Both the position numbers and the translations under genes were made by a program. 64,000 nucleotides of DNA from Didymodactylos carnosus (Eukaryota; Rotifera; Eurotatoria; Philodinida; Philodinidae). Where the stretch lies: assembly GCA_905250885.1 (NCBI GenBank), contig CAJNOQ010000006.1, positions 60,476 to 124,475 on the forward strand. Reading direction: 5' to 3'. Below, one piece after another: positions 63,601 through 64,000 of this stretch (positions are counted from its first letter, which is position 1; the number at the start of each line of letters is the position of its first letter). The notes under the pieces are model-generated. The model worked only from the letters and a program-made list of their open reading frames with translations, was not told the origin of the DNA and ran no database searches.

Positions 63601-63811
63601 ATACTCCAATGAATTATAGATTATATACGTTGCACAAAAGTACAACAGAGAAAACCAAACGACTGAGACGCAAATCTGTTAAAAAATAAAAAATATGAAG
63701 ATGATTTAAAAACTTATACGGAACTTCGCAAAGCAGCGATACATTTATTCGCAGATTGAATAATAGATAAAACTTAATAGATAAAATAACAGATAAATTA
63801 CTTCTTTGTAG
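60609..63811. other. 3' flank of REDD1-like gene B and intergenic DNA
   Basis: AT-rich with no exon supported. AATAAA at 60872-60877 (about 265 bp after the stop) and at 61382-61387 are polyadenylation candidates. Short open frames at 62200-62466 (minus) and 63253-63444 (plus) show no family signature. Confidence 0.4.
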
Positions 63812-64000
63812 ACTCTCGAGCATGTCTGTTCGTGCATACCTAAATGAATTGCCTGATCAACAAGTCTTATACAAGTTTACTGAAAATTTGCAATCTGATG
63901 ACGCTTACCGTGCCCTCAGTAGTTTTCATATGCAAGAACATAAATTATTACAAGAAATAAGAAAAATGCTGGAAAAACGTATTCTTCTTGATCTGGACTA
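63812..64000 (+). CDS. 5' or internal exon of an unrecognised gene, cut by the window end
   Basis: After the acceptor CTTCTTTGTAG the frame contains ATG at 63822 and stays open to the last base. It encodes MSVRAYLNELPDQQVLYKFT and then ENLQSDDAYRALSSFH, HKLLQEIRKMLEKRILLDLD. The sequence is non-repetitive, helical and amphipathic, with better codon balance than the low-complexity exons, so I consider it genuinely coding. Whether translation starts at this ATG or continues from an upstream exon is undecided. I do not recognise the family. Confidence 0.65.

Noticed and set aside
1-64000. tRNA, rRNA or CRISPR-like structures
   Set aside because: No cloverleaf with matching A and B boxes, no rRNA-like conserved stretch, and no regularly spaced direct repeats were found by eye; a covariance-model scan would be decisive.

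Overview
The window is eukaryotic and very probably metazoan. It is AT-rich, genes are split by canonical GT-AG introns from 66 bp to about 5 kb, and coding exons carry poly-Asn, poly-Ser and poly-Gln tracts. Two animal-type families are recognisable: Shroom (ASD2 domain) and DDIT4/REDD1 (RTP801 C-terminal domain). Composition, low-complexity coding style and transposon types would fit a rotifer or similar small invertebrate, but this is inference. All genes I can support are on the + strand.

Layout. (1) 2790-3942: the last two exons of an unrecognised gene whose start lies upstream. (2) 5887-6779: a truncated Mutator-like (MULE) DNA transposon with terminal inverted repeats, a 10-bp target-site duplication and a FLYWCH-like zinc-finger remnant. 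(3) 13861-33873: a 13-exon gene I assemble as a Shroom homologue. All exon junctions are phase-compatible and give about 2,425 codons; the last three exons encode an unmistakable ASD2 (Rho-kinase-binding) domain. Its long introns hold a foldback MITE, a perfect 31-bp-arm hairpin, and copies of dispersed repeats. (4) 33874-47576: a gene-poor stretch with several terminal-inverted-repeat elements, including a hAT-like MITE with an 8-bp target-site duplication. (5) 47577-49856 and 54578-60608: two tandem two-exon DDIT4/REDD1-like genes. Their first exons and introns have diverged, but their second exons are identical over 488 nt except for one base. (6) 63812-64000: the start or an internal exon of an unrecognised gene that leaves the window.

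Functionally, Shroom links actin to Rho kinase in apical constriction, while REDD1-type proteins restrain mTORC1 under stress. Nothing in the sequence says the neighbours act together. The most notable observation is the exon-confined near-identity of the two REDD1-like genes, best explained by recent gene conversion. Much of the rest is non-coding DNA littered with short non-autonomous DNA transposons (MULE, hAT-like, piggyBac-like and foldback types).
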